Positions 1 through 11,710 of a DNA stretch of 64,000 nt are shown here, one piece after another. Numbering within the stretch: position 1 is the first letter of the stretch; the number at the start of each line of letters is the position of its first letter. Origin of the DNA: Dolomedes plantarius (Eukaryota > Arthropoda > Arachnida > Araneae > Dolomedidae); assembly GCA_907164885.2 (NCBI GenBank), contig OU015490.1:209473478-209537477 (forward strand). Direction: 5' to 3'. The position numbers and the translations under genes are program-made. Below the pieces are notes generated by a model. It made no database searches. It was not told the DNA's origin and worked only from the letters and a program-made list of their open reading frames with translations.

Positions 1-5
1 ATTCT

Positions 6-8
<3 letters not shown>

Positions 9-56
<48 letters not shown>
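9..56. repeat. (AT)n microsatellite
   Basis: Uninterrupted AT dinucleotide run that abuts the 5' end of the Helitron starting at 56. Similar tracts adjoin most element ends in this window. Confidence 0.95.
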
Positions 57-58
<2 letters not shown>

Positions 59-1136
59 TTATATATAAAAGGCAAAGTCTGTGTGTGTGTGACCGAGTTT
101 TTGTCTGCTCGCGGCGCAGCGCAAAGACGGTAGGTCGGACAGTCTTGAGATTCGACACGAAGATGCCTCCCGAGGTCTCATTATGCACCTCGAAGCCCTT
201 TTTTCGATTTTTTAATTAGATTTTCCGTAATTAAACATTTAGTCGCGATTTGGAGCTCCCGGACGAGTAAAAGCTCCGTAAATCCTAACGTATCCGTCCA
301 AGAATTTTTTTTTTTCGGACGAGCCTATACGGGAAAGATGACACTATACGGAAATCACAATTAAAATTGTCTGTCTTAATTTATCGATTAATTGTGATTT
401 TTTTTCGATCGCCTGTACGCACCCGTTTTTCGGAAAAAAACGCGATTTTGTCCGTGACCCTTTTTTCCAAATTGTCGAATCGATACGTAAATGAAGTTAC
501 ATTTTTACGAAATTTTTATCTCAGAGACCCTAGACATCATAGTTTCGAAAGCCAGAACCAAAATTAATTTACAAATTGTAGTTATTTTTTAATAATTTAT
601 TTTATGATTCGGAAACTCTTGCGAGAAATCTCATTTTGGAGATTTCGTTCTTCATTTCCGGACGAAGGTAGCGGGTGAAAATAGGAGAAAAACCAGTTTT
701 TGGACGTAATGCACGTGATGTGTTGGGGCGTTTGTTTTCTATGAGGGATTGGGTCGTTAAAGGAAATCGATTACTATTGCAGTGATAATCGATTAAAAAA
801 TCACATTTAGTAATGCCGTAATTTATTTGGCCAGCACTTAGTTAATATCATATAATTTGTGGAAAAAATCTATGAAGATTTCAAAGAATTTCAGCATGTG
901 GAGGATGTGATATATTCGCTTTCAAGGAAATCGATTACTATTGCAGTGATATTCGATTAGTAATCCTATGTCAAAAATTTTTCCAAAATGTGCCAGAAAG
1001 GATTAAATTTATATGGGTAAAATAATGTATCGTGGTGAGGAAAAGGATGACAGCGACGCCCATTAACAAAGGGTTAAGGCTACTAAAAAATTGGTAATTA
1101 CATTACCCGAGCAACGCCGGGACGGGTACAGCTAGT
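56..1136 (+). mobile_element. Non-autonomous Helitron, complete (1.08 kb)
   Basis: The left end begins TCTTTATATATAAAAGGC, the TC-plus-AT-rich start typical of Helitrons, followed by a TG-rich stretch. The right end finishes in CAGCTAGT (CTAGT at 1132-1136), preceded by a short hairpin with stem TACCCG/CGGGTA around a 13-base loop. It has no terminal inverted repeats and no target duplication, and it lies in AT-rich sequence, as the family requires. The interior has no transposase. A short open frame at about 367-567 recurs in the copy near 49.3-49.5 kb, but it lacks an ATG and is not taken as a gene. It was probably mobilised in trans by an autonomous RepHel element. Partial copies lie at 48567-48868 and 48927-49817. 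Confidence 0.85.
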
Positions 1137-1147
1137 ATATATATATA

Positions 1148-1320
1148 CAGTGGAATCTCGATCGATCGTTTTCGGATCCATCGTTTTTCCGTATGTGTCG
1201 TTCATTTTATCCAGTCCCAACGATCATATTGCTTTGTTATGTTTCTTCATCTATCTTTTTCCCGCATTTATCGTTCATTTCAATCGGTCCCTTGGAAAAC
1301 GATAGATCGAGATTCCACTG
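1148..1320. mobile_element. Pogo/Tigger-type MITE (173 bp)
   Basis: Inverted termini CAGTGGAATCTCGATCGATCG on the left and CGATAGATCGAGATTCCACTG on the right (one mismatch region), each flanked by TA. The interior is also largely palindromic, so the whole element can fold. The CAGT start and TA target fit Tc1/mariner superfamily elements of pogo type. It carries no transposase and must have been moved in trans. Confidence 0.85.
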
Positions 1321-1807
1321 TATATATTTGTTTTTCTTTGGCACCTCCTACAAAGGCTTGCTACACGCACCTTCTTATAGTATAAGACAAACAAAAATGT
1401 ATTCCACATTATTTTATTCAGATCATACATCATATGTTAAAGACTTGTTGCATAAATTTTAAGTTATAAGAAGTTACAATAGTATTGGAATATATTAATT
1501 TCATGATAATGTAAGTGGTTATTAAAAACAGTTTTTATACTTTATTTTAAAAACAATTAATATATGGGAAAGAAATGTAAATTTCTTTAAACAAAATCAG
1601 CAATAGTGAAAGTTTTTTTTTATCATTTAAAGGCAGTTGCAATGTCTACTCAAATGAGGTAAATTCTTTCGGTTGATAAGGCACAAATTTATCTTTAAAA
1701 GGAACAGAATATAATATAATTTCACAATTGTAACATAAAAAAGGGCTTTAGTTTTTGATCATTCATATTCCTCAGAAAGTATGAAAAATACTCATAATTT
1801 CTAGAAA

Positions 1808-2633
1808 ACTAGCAGCTGCGCGACCAGCATGGTCGCTTTTAGTTTTATATTTTCTTTTTCAAAACAACTCAGCTGAAAGTAACATATGTAAGGAATGTTA
1901 TCCTTTCCTTTCATCATAAATATACGTTGTTAAGGGGTATTCTCTATAAGGCTGACTCTAAAAGATCGTGATTAAAAAATGTGAATTTTCATTACTTCAG
2001 AACATAGTTAAAGATAAAACTGAGAAACCCAACACCAATGATTCTTAAAATTAACATCCCTCTCTGTATGTACTATTTTTCAAAATTAAGCTATTTACAC
2101 TTTATCATTACATCAAATAAGAAATAGTTGGAGAAAAATTTTTTCACTTAAAAAAATGGAGTAAAAATTCAGCAAGTACTAAAATATGGTGTGTATTACA
2201 TCACTCTCTGAATGCACTATTGTTCATAATTCAGATATCTACACTTAATTATCAAAATTTAAAAAAAAAATTGGGAAAATTTCTTCACTTATAAAATGGA
2301 GTAAAAATTCAGCAAGTACTGAAAAAAGCGTACAAAATTAACTATTACTCGCTCTCGGTTGCTGTGCCAGCGACAGTTAAGCCTAACCTCGCGATCATTT
2401 GTGCTCTCTTTTTCACGCCTCTCTCTTAATTATTTCTTCTTCGCTTTCTTTCTTGAGACTGTTCCTAATTTTCACTTGATCGCGCAGCTCGCTTTCGAGC
2501 ATTCTTGATTTCAGTGTTTAAATCCATGTTGGTATGCGGTTGCAGCCGCTAATATTTACATCTGGTAGTTGCAGCCGTTGCCATTCGGAGTGTAGAAATA
2601 TCGTCGCATACCTACGAGTTTTATATATATAAA
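1808..2633 (-). mobile_element. Non-autonomous Helitron inserted in copy A
   Basis: Read on the minus strand, the element ends in CTAGT (plus-strand ACTAG at 1808-1812). It is preceded by a strong hairpin with arms GCGACCA/TGGTCGC. Its 5' side reads TTTATATATATAAAACTCG. The flanks join exactly as in the unoccupied sites of copies B (near 25545-25570) and C (near 32035-32060), with insertion between A and T. The interior at 1913-2340 contains two tandem copies of a roughly 150-bp block ending in GAGTAAAAATTCAGCAAGTA. It also matches sequence inside the large Helitron at about 18410-18720. No coding capacity is seen. Confidence 0.85.
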
Positions 2634-2881
2634 TACTCTCTAAAAATATTCTTTAAAAGTTCTGTCTTATTCACACGATTAAAATTTAATTTCTGAATAG
2701 AAAATATCTAAATTGAAATTCTACTTGCTATTCTAAACATACACATGCAGATGTTTTAAAATATAACCATAATATTATAATATCATGCATTATGCAGAAG
2801 GTGACATAGAAATGAATTTGGGGCATTTTGTAATTTACACATTCGTTTAGTGTGTGGGTTGCAATAATGCCCTTCTATTAA

Positions 2882-5282
2882 CCCTATCACTGTATCGTTT
2901 CGAAATATACCCTGTTGTAACCTGGGGTCCACGCGGACCCCATATTGTAATTTACATATTTTATACGATTTACATCACATTAAAGTTAATTTTTCATTCC
3001 TTTAATTATCTTATAAGTAATTAACGATTATTCAGATATTTTCTTAAATAATTTTATTTATAAAACTAAGAACATAATAATTTTACAGTCATATTAACAG
3101 ATTCATTCTGCATTTCTAAATGTACGCTGAACATACCTCACAAATGGTCTTCTGATGTTCCGGGCAACACGGTATATGACAATTAGTACATCGGGTCTTT
3201 ACTTTTCTATCCAAAGAAGGTGGACATGGCTGGCATCGTACATCTTTACTTTGCTCTTGAATTCCGGGTCCTGACGGAATTTCAACCCCCAAAGTTTTCA
3301 ATGATTGACGAACTCCAGGCTACAGCGACTGAACGTTCTGAAGTCTTCTCTGAATGAGGTTATTGAGCAGCTCTCTCCCAAGGTCTTTCAGGAACAATCG
3401 ACATCGATGGCGCTTCCCAGATTCCCAGTCTGGATATTTCAAAATCCAAATTATGTATCCAGCAACAGCTGCGCAGCCGAGCATGTTGAACCAGAAGACC
3501 ATAGGCCAACGGCATATTTTTCGCTTGCATGAGTACAATCTGCATAAATTCTCAATGTTGTCAACTCCAGATTTTGTTGCGTTGTAATGAGTAATAATTT
3601 CTGGCTTATTGTCTTTCTCCTAAATGACGTTTTTGTCATGATGCATGGAAGATAGCAAAATGACTGCCTTCCCTTTCTTTGGAGTGTAGCAAACTAAAGT
3701 CAGTTATTTATCAAAACAAAAGCTAGAAGACTTCTCTTCACGCTGACGATTTGGTAGCAACTCTTTTGGGATTTCTTTTCGAATTGTTCCAACCAATCTG
3801 GTTTTCACAGCTAGTAGGTCCTGTGGAAACTGAGCGCTGGTGAAGTGGCCATGGTAACGTTGCGTCCTTTGTTCTTCCAAGGGTCATCTAATCGCCTGAC
3901 GAGATGAAAAACATTGTTTGCTCCAACTGCAGTACCAGGTTGTCGTCCAACATACACTTCTTCTTTCAAAGGAAACGAAGTGGTGGAATATTTGGAATCT
4001 ATACTTTCCGGGCTTGCTCGGTATATACTGTCGAAATCTGCATCGACCACGAGTTGCCACTAATTGCTCATCGACTGTCAGATCTTTTCCGGGCTTGTAA
4101 TATTTCGCCAGATTTTCGAGAAGCATTTGCCAGACATCCCGACAGGCAGCTAGTTTTATCTACCTCTAGTATTTGTTTTCTTGTTGCATCATTGTGAAAC
4201 CGACAGAAACGAAGCAAATTTTGGAAACGTCGCATAGACATTGTAGCATGAAATATCGGCCTTCCACTATCCAAAGACCACATTTCTTCTAAACTTTCGT
4301 TTGCAGATTTCTATACACCACCGAGTAAGAGTAATCCAATAAAAGCGTAGAGTTCTATTTCATCTGTTTCAGTCCACTTATCCTCATTTTCCGGATTGGC
4401 TTGATTCCAAGTTGCAATCACTTTTTTAGCCCTTCTATTAGTCTCTCGGACAATAACATTGATCATTTCAGATGTATAAACATTTTTAGTGAATCTAATT
4501 TGTCAGATACATTCTTGGCATCTCCTGCTAATCCACTATTCTCTCGTAAAATATTAGCTGCCAAAGTTTGTACCGAACTACGTTTTTCTGTGGTCCACTT
4601 AAGTCCTGACGGCGATTCAAAAGTATGTGCTTGATTCAACAGATAGGTGAATACTCGTCAGTATACTCGTCACTTTCCGATTCCCTATCGGTTTCAATAT
4701 TCGAATCTTGAATATTCGCGTCACTCTCTTCAGACTCACACACCGAAGCTATCTATATCTACATCGTTTTCACTATCACTTTCTTGTATCATGCGTAAAG
4801 CATCGTCTATCGAAACTCTTTGTCGTAACATGCTGCAGCTTCAAATAACAGCTCTCAACTGAAAGGCGCGCAACGAGATAAATGCAAACACACCTGTAGC
4901 ATCATCTAGCGCAATCTGTCGAATTCTGGGAATAACATTGTTGTGAAACAAAAACTTTCGGTCGTTGTTATTAATACTCGTTATCAAAAACACGTCATTG
5001 TTCCTAGATATTTTTCATTCTTTTTTAATTTGTCGAATAGTTCCCAGACACCCTACATAACGCTGGGGTCCGTGCGGACCCCAGGTTACAGAAATGTGAC
5101 ATATATGTTTCAAATTAAAAAAAAAAACCCTAATATTTATGCAATTCCATTTTTACCCTGTGTTACACACATGTTAAGATGAGATGTCACTGGCTTAGAC
5201 CCCTCAAAGTACGATATATATTTTTTGGCAACTAGTTAAATGTGCCTGGGGTCCGCGTGGACCCCAGGTTACAGTGATAGGG
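2882..5282 (-). mobile_element. piggyBac-type transposon (2.4 kb)
   Basis: Perfect 13-bp inverted termini CCCTATCACTGTA/TACAGTGATAGGG are each flanked by TTAA (2878-2881 and 5283-5286), the diagnostic piggyBac target duplication. Subterminal palindromes of the form GGGTCC-n-GGACCC lie at about 2925-2945, 5065-5085 and 5248-5268 and are probably transposase binding sites. Copies B and C show the uninterrupted TTAA-type site (near 25775 and 32285). The internal transposase is on the minus strand and broken. Confidence 0.93.
3116..4831 (-). pseudogene. piggyBac transposase pseudogene
   Basis: Decayed DDE transposase of the piggyBac/PGBD family, which performs TTAA-specific cut-and-paste. The likely start is the ATG at 4829-4831, followed by an acidic N-terminus with QESDSEND. 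Then come recognisable blocks: WNQANPENEDKW near 4400, ANESLEEMWSLDSGRPIFHA near 4270, SMRRFQNLLRFCRFH near 4225, and LTVDEQLVATRGRCRF near 4070. The C-terminus at 3116-3301 is cysteine-rich (CQPCPP, RCTNCHIPCCPEHQKTICEVC), matching the RING/PHD-like zinc domain that ends these enzymes. Several stops and frameshifts separate the blocks, so it is inactive. Confidence 0.88.
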
Positions 5283-6679
5283 TTAACATTATTAAATTAC
5301 TCTCGTGTTTAAATGCATATTATATAGGCCCGACATATAAGATAAAATATTTTATCTATTAGTAATAAGAATATGTAAAATTTTATAAAAAGTAATTATA
5401 ATTTAAAATCCTTTTATGAATATTTCATATAAACTGAACCCCCCAGAAATAAGTTGAACGGGATTTTTACTATAAGATTGGAAGAAAACTTATTTAGAGA
5501 TTAGATTTTTACATTTGAAATAGAGACTTGTTAAAGAAAAGAGACTTGATTAGTTACATTTTCTATATTGTTTTACTTTAATTATGAAAAGGCTTTTACA
5601 CCAATGAAACTTTCGGAATGTCAGAAATAGTCTCTTTATAGTACGAATATAAATAATACACACACAATATAGGTGTAGTTACAGCAAGTCTTTTTATATT
5701 TTACCATACAATTCGAATGTATAAATAGGTGGTTAAATCTTATAATTGTTGCGATTTAAGGTATTTTGTTGACCATTTAAACAATAAAAATTTGCAAATG
5801 GGAGAAATAGTCATCTAATTTGAAAATAAAATTTTTTTCTACTTACATAATATAGCAAATGTTACATAATATAGCAATTGTTACATAATATAGCTACTTA
5901 CATAATATAGCAAAAGAAGTCTATTTTATGTATAGCCGTACTATTCGACGGAATACATCTCTTATTAAATGGTATTCTTAATGAGATTTAAAGTGTTTCG
6001 TTAACCTCAAAGTTACATTCAGTTGTTTCAAATCTATCTAGTTAATACCGAAGTTGTTTCATTCGACATACGCTAATCTAAATTGGTGCTTTCACTGAAT
6101 ATAGTATGTCATTTACAAACTCACCTTTTATATTTCTTTTTTTTTTCTTAGTGATATCATCTATTATTATTGATTGAACATATTTTGATTTCTGTATTCA
6201 TGGCTCAGACATCTAATTTCAGATGCTGTCATAAATATTAAATTGTGAATTTCGGCGGAGATAGGTGAGCTTCTCGTTATCTAACCGCTCACTCTACACT
6301 GACAAATGAACGTCATTTTCCATAACTTTTGAGTTCGAAGCAAGACATATATGCTTTAATTGCGTTGAAGTACTCTTGTTCTTCGAAGTTTGTATTATAA
6401 ATTAGTCTGTGATCAGGAAACTTGAAGTAATTGTGCAAAGTTGTTACATTATCCACTATTAATAAACAGAAACTTTAATGTAAGTTATTATGAATAACAT
6501 ACTATCATAAGGCCAGCCTGTCTATTTCTTTCTCTCTTTCGTATGCCCCTAACAGGGATAGTCGGTAGCGGTTCGAGATTTAGAACATTATGTTTAGCAC
6601 CACTATGGTAGGTATTCGAACTCTTGGAAGTGCACCCACAATTTTGTCAAACCACCTCCAGGTGTCTCAACTTTGCAAG

Positions 6680-7022
6680 CTGTTTGTTAGAATCGTAAAA
6701 AAATACTTATTTAGTTCCGCAAAAATTTAAAAAACTGTGGCTACGTGTTGTGAAAAATTCATTACGACAATAACACCAATGTTCCTTGGCCTGGTGATGA
6801 TCTATTGATTAGTTCGCAACATGTACCCACTGCTTTTTTGCAAGCTGTTAGTTAGAAACGTAAAGAATACTTATTCAGTTCCGCAAAAAATTGAAAAGCT
6901 GTGGCTTCATGTTGTGATGAGTTCATAACATGTATACAATAACACCAATTTCGACAATAACACCGATGTTTCTTGGCCTGGTGATGATCTATTGATTAGT
7001 TCGAGGCCTGTACCCACTGCTT
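6680..7022. repeat. Tandem duplication (~170 bp, two copies)
   Basis: Two adjacent diverged copies share CAAGCTGTTAGTTAGAA-like, GTTCCGCAAAAA and CTTGGCCTGGTGATGATC blocks, each ending in a GTACCCACTGCTTT block. They are not duplicated in copies B or C of the long unit, so the duplication happened after the array formed. Confidence 0.75.
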
Positions 7023-9529
7023 TATTATTTATTGTGGTATTGAAGAAGTGATCTTAATTAATTAACGTAATTATTAACATATTATTAAAGCAATTATTAA
7101 CCACATGATTCTGTAATTCACATGAATAGGAAAAACCGAAACTTACGGTGAAACACAAGTGGTCTGTTTTATCATAAATTATTTCTAAGGAAATTTTGTA
7201 CAAAATAATAATTGCAAATAAAGGTTTTCGGAAATTGGTTCCATCGAAAACTTTACAAAATCGACTTTTGCAATTTGTTTTCCCACAATTCCTCTAATAT
7301 TTCGTTTCAAAGTCAGCAGAGTTAAACGTGAATTCGCTGTAAATCTCCATTCCTCTTCTCTGCTGCCTACAAAGACATCAGCAAACATTCCTTTGAATTA
7401 CAGACGTACCCAAACCTTAGATAAGAGCATAAGCTCATAGCTACGTAAGTTACATAATATCATGCATTGTTTGGAGTTCCTGACAGAATTGAATCTCTTT
7501 ATTTGTTGTGTTCAATAGAAATGTTTTTTTACTCGAGAAATAGAATAATCGAATGGAAACAGTGACTTTATTGTTTTCCGTTGTTTATCTTTGCAGATAA
7601 TTTTCATCCTCCCTTCTGGCATAAATATTCTCTTGTTATGAACATTGCAAGTCAAAGTTTTTGATCAATTCCTGTTAAGTCAGCTATAGTGACAAATATA
7701 TTCTCTTTATATTAACAATGCATTTGATGATAAAGGAGCTGTTTCTAATCTAGTAGTTTGTAGTGTAACGACATTAAAATAGAGAATAAATATAAAAGTC
7801 ATTACACGAGTCGAGCAGTTTTCATGTATAGTGTTTTTCAATTACTGAATAATTCATATTTTAATCTTATGGTTTTTAATTTATATTTAAAATACAATCT
7901 TCCATTTCCAATGTATATTATTACGTATAAAGTTTTTAAAAGGTTTTCGATGATATTTTGAGTATACACTTCCCAAGAAATTTTTAAATATTGAACTAAG
8001 AAGAATACATCATATCCTCTTTAGTAAATCAATAAAATACATGTAATGTAGATTTAAGGGAGAAGATCATCTTAAAACCTGCAAAAAACGCAATTTTTTA
8101 TTATGATTTAATTTTGAAGAATGGAATGTAAGGAATCTTTTAAAAAAATCTTTAAATTAAGTCGATACTACAATTAGAAAATATTTTATGGCCTAATGTA
8201 TAAAGCTAATATTTTATGGCCTAATGTATAATGTATATTACAGTAATTTTTAGAAGCTTTAATTTTAAATGGCTTTTCTAAACACTGTTACTGTCACAAT
8301 TGTGCGCACTATTTCGTTAAAACTTGTGGTCACAAATTGCTAAAATTTTGTATACATGTATATCTAGTATGTTTATACAATTTCCACTATGTTGTTACTA
8401 CTATGTTTTGGTAAATACATATTACTAAATTTTACAGCAATTTTTGGGGAAAAATTTATGATATTTCTTGTATATTGCAATACATTTGCCTGAAAGAATA
8501 TTTTTTGTGAAATATGGTAATTATTTTAGGTGTAGATTAAAGTATAACCTATGGATAGAGGATATACAAATACTTTAATATATATTTCTTATAATTTTTA
8601 AAAAAATATGCGCGCAATGCATTGACCTAAAATTCATTATTCATAAAAAAATTATATTTTTTTTACATAAATAATTTCTAATAATGTCCGAATAATTCTA
8701 CTTTTGTTTTCCATTAGATAAAACTTTTTACAGTTCACCTTAACAAATTGGCTTAAATTAATAACAAATTAACTGTTTGATAACACATTCAGCTTGGTAG
8801 TAAAATCAGTGTATTTTTGCCAGTTCATAGGTGATCTCGCCCCTTAAATAAAATAAGGAATACCATTGAATGTTAATTTATCATGTAATTGTTCATTGGA
8901 AACCTAATTACATGCCATAATGCTATAAAAATTAAGTAATATTTATTAATATTTTTATAGTGTTTTGGTTTATAAATTACATTTCCAGCTACAATCTCCC
9001 ATTTTACTAAATAATTATTGCGTACAAGGTTTGAAAAAAATTTATGGTAACTTTATGTGTGTAACTGCACAGAAAGTTTTACCTAATCAACTAAAGATAA
9101 TACATAATTTTGTTTTATTAAATCATTAGAAAATATATGTGAGATTTAATTAACATATAGAATACCATTAAGTGTTTTGATTAACATAAGGCCGAATTGC
9201 ATGCTCTTTCAGATTAGTCACCTTGAAATTTTAATTCTGTTTAAATTAAACAGCAGTATCCATACAGGTTGTTTAAGGACATCTGACATCATTTCACAAT
9301 CAAACACCTTAGCCAATGCTAATTCAAAAGATCTCATATTTTAATATCATGAGGGGAAACGTCATGTGTTTATTTCCATATTTTTCAGATCTGGACAATG
9401 TGCTGTGGTAATCGTCGCCCTCACTAGACCTGAAGTGTTGTGATTTTTTCCTCTGGCTGTATTTTAAAGAGCTGTTTATGTACTTCCGTTTCCTTCAATT
9501 ATTTTTTTTTGTTACTGATCCTATCCGAT

Positions 9530-10260
9530 CTAGCTGATAGGCTAGGCGAGATCCATGAGACCAAAAGCATTTGAAAAATCCAAGACAAGGATGGGATTCT
9601 GCGTCAAAACCTCCTTTTCAAGCCCCAAGCAAGAGTGAAGATGGTCAGGGCTGGAATGATTGCTGTTACATTTTCGACAAATGGGGAAGATCTTACTTCC
9701 TTTATAAAATTTAAGGCACTTCAGTTGACCACTTATTAGTCAAGACCAAGCAGTTTTCTAGGCGCGATTGCCCACAAAATCTATAGCTTTTCCCGGCTGT
9801 CTGCCACAATACTAGTCATGTGCTGGAGGAGATTGCCATGTTAGGGCGATGGTAGATTTGACTCTTGAGAAGATCTCAAAAAAAGTTAAAGTGTTAGAGA
9901 TATAATTCATTGTAGTTGCCTCCTTAGCCAGGGTATCAGCCGCTTAGTTGCCACTGAGACCAATATGCGATGGGATACACTGCAAATGGATATCATATTT
10001 TGTGAGCTCTTGCAGTAAAGTTAGAAGATAGACTGAAGTTCTATGTCCAATATGAAGATGATTGAAGTTATATCTCCTCCAGTTCTGAAGGTGTTAGATA
10101 TAAATGTAGAGGAACTCATTGAGAGAATCTTTACCTCTTTGTAAACTGTTACCAATGTCTTGCTACAGAAGTTTGGCAGGAAATTGTTCACCGACTTCAT
10201 TAGTTCCAGGCGGCACACGTATTGAACAGATGTAAAAATATTCATGGAATCCACAGACAT
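9530..10260 (-). pseudogene. Non-LTR retrotransposon (LINE) ORF2 3' fragment, RNase H and tail
   Basis: On the minus strand several frames give a Jockey-like ORF2 C-terminus. An RNase H segment reads LLTLLQELTKYDIHLQCIPS then HIGLSGN-stop-AADTLAKEA (about 10060-9930). It is followed by the CCHC-like tail LISGQLKCLKFYKGSK, then FPICRKCNSNHSSPDHLHSC and LVLDFSNAFGLMDL (about 9740-9550). The enzyme family copies element RNA into the genome, and this piece is a 5'-truncated dead copy with multiple stops. It is absent from copies B and C. Confidence 0.72.
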
Positions 10261-11389
10261 TAGAATTTTGATGAAAATTATTTAATAACTCAAAATTAAG
10301 CCTCTTCAGTTTAATTAGATTTGGCAGTGTTGTTGGCGAGATATTAATACCTCAAATGATGTCGAATTTTCGGAAATAGCCGGTCGTAGAAAGGATGTCT
10401 TAAGATCCACAAGGAATCTTCATATGTTGTTTTGAAGAGCGTTGATATTTGTCTCCGAGTACCCTTTTCAACAATACTTTCTTATAGTAATCAGAGTGCA
10501 ACTGAAAAAAGTTTTGGCTAAAAAATAATTTTAAACTAAAGCAAAAAAAAGTGGACATGTTAAATAAATAAAAAAAATTAATTCGTTGAAAAGAGAATCT
10601 TTAATTAAAATTGGTTAGCTTAATATTTCACTTTAAGTTATAAGATTTTATGCTGTACATAGTATATTTCAAAACTTTTGGACATAAAACCAGATACATT
10701 ATGATGCTGATATATTTTACATTATATTAACGGACATTTAAATTTAAATTTAACAAATAGATAATTTTAATTATTTAGAAATTTTTATTCATAAAATTAA
10801 GACAGTCTGATTTATTGAGGGTCTCATTAATTTTCGTTGTGTTGTTAAATCACTTTATGCAAAAAAAGTATATTGCAAAAGAGTTTAATACGTATTCCTC
10901 ATTACGATTCTAAAATTAATTGTGGCATCATCAACATGTCTCCTTCTTGCTTTATCCTGATGGTTCTAGCATGCCGAATACATCTGAAAAAGAGTTTTGG
11001 GTATTAAATTATATTAAACTAAACCAGGAGAAATTTGATATATTAAATAAAATAAAGTATACATTTCGCGATAAGAATTTCTTTATGCAATCATGCATAT
11101 AGTTTTTCGTAAGTATACTATCAACTAATACAACTTTGTCAGATGCAAAAAAAATATTTCAATAAATAAGAAAATATATTAGATACCAAATTTCAAGTAA
11201 AGAAAAGTATCAATGCAAAAAGTTAAAATACCTTAAAAGGATGGATTAAGATTCTCAAGGAGTCTTAAGATTTAGTCTACGAAGAGTTTTAATACTAGTT
11301 TTTTTAAACAAGCTACTTTAAAATTTTGATTTTGGTAAAATTAAACAGTAGCATAAATATTAGAAAGAATGGATTAACAGTCACTTACC

Positions 11390-11710
11390 CAAATTAACAC
11401 ACATCGTTTGTCCGAAAGAACATTTTTGTTATATCGTTGGAGGAATGGTTACCGTTGGCAGAACTTCCAGAACCAAATATAGGCCAACTGCAAAATGTTT
11501 ACGCTTGGACAACAATTACAAAATGCTGTTGTCCAAACTGCAAATGACAGTTGAACGGATGGGCGTTCCCAACGGTTGGACTAACTAGCAACCAACCGTT
11601 TCTTTAACTTAACTCTAATGGCCAAATTCAACCGTTTGACAACTATTCTGAATACGGTTGCCCAACAATTTCCAAACCCTCACGTGTTATTTGCGAAGAG
11701 TCTGTATATC
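11390..11710. other. Unassigned segment rich in GGTTG/CCAAC motifs
   Basis: About 320 bp with repeated CCAACCGTT, ACGGTTG, TTGGACAAC and GTTGGACTAAC motifs in both orientations. It is somewhat less AT-rich than its surroundings. It could be a degenerate MITE, but I find no clear termini or target duplication and no coding frame. Confidence 0.35.

Noticed and set aside
367..567. Open frame repeated almost identically at 49295-49507
   Set aside because: Both lie in copies of a non-autonomous Helitron, lack an ATG start and show no domain. The identity reflects copying of the element, not selection on a protein.
7185..7388. 67-residue minus-strand frame MFADVFVGSREEEW
   Set aside because: The equivalent frame is broken in copies B and C; only a shorter frame in another register is kept.
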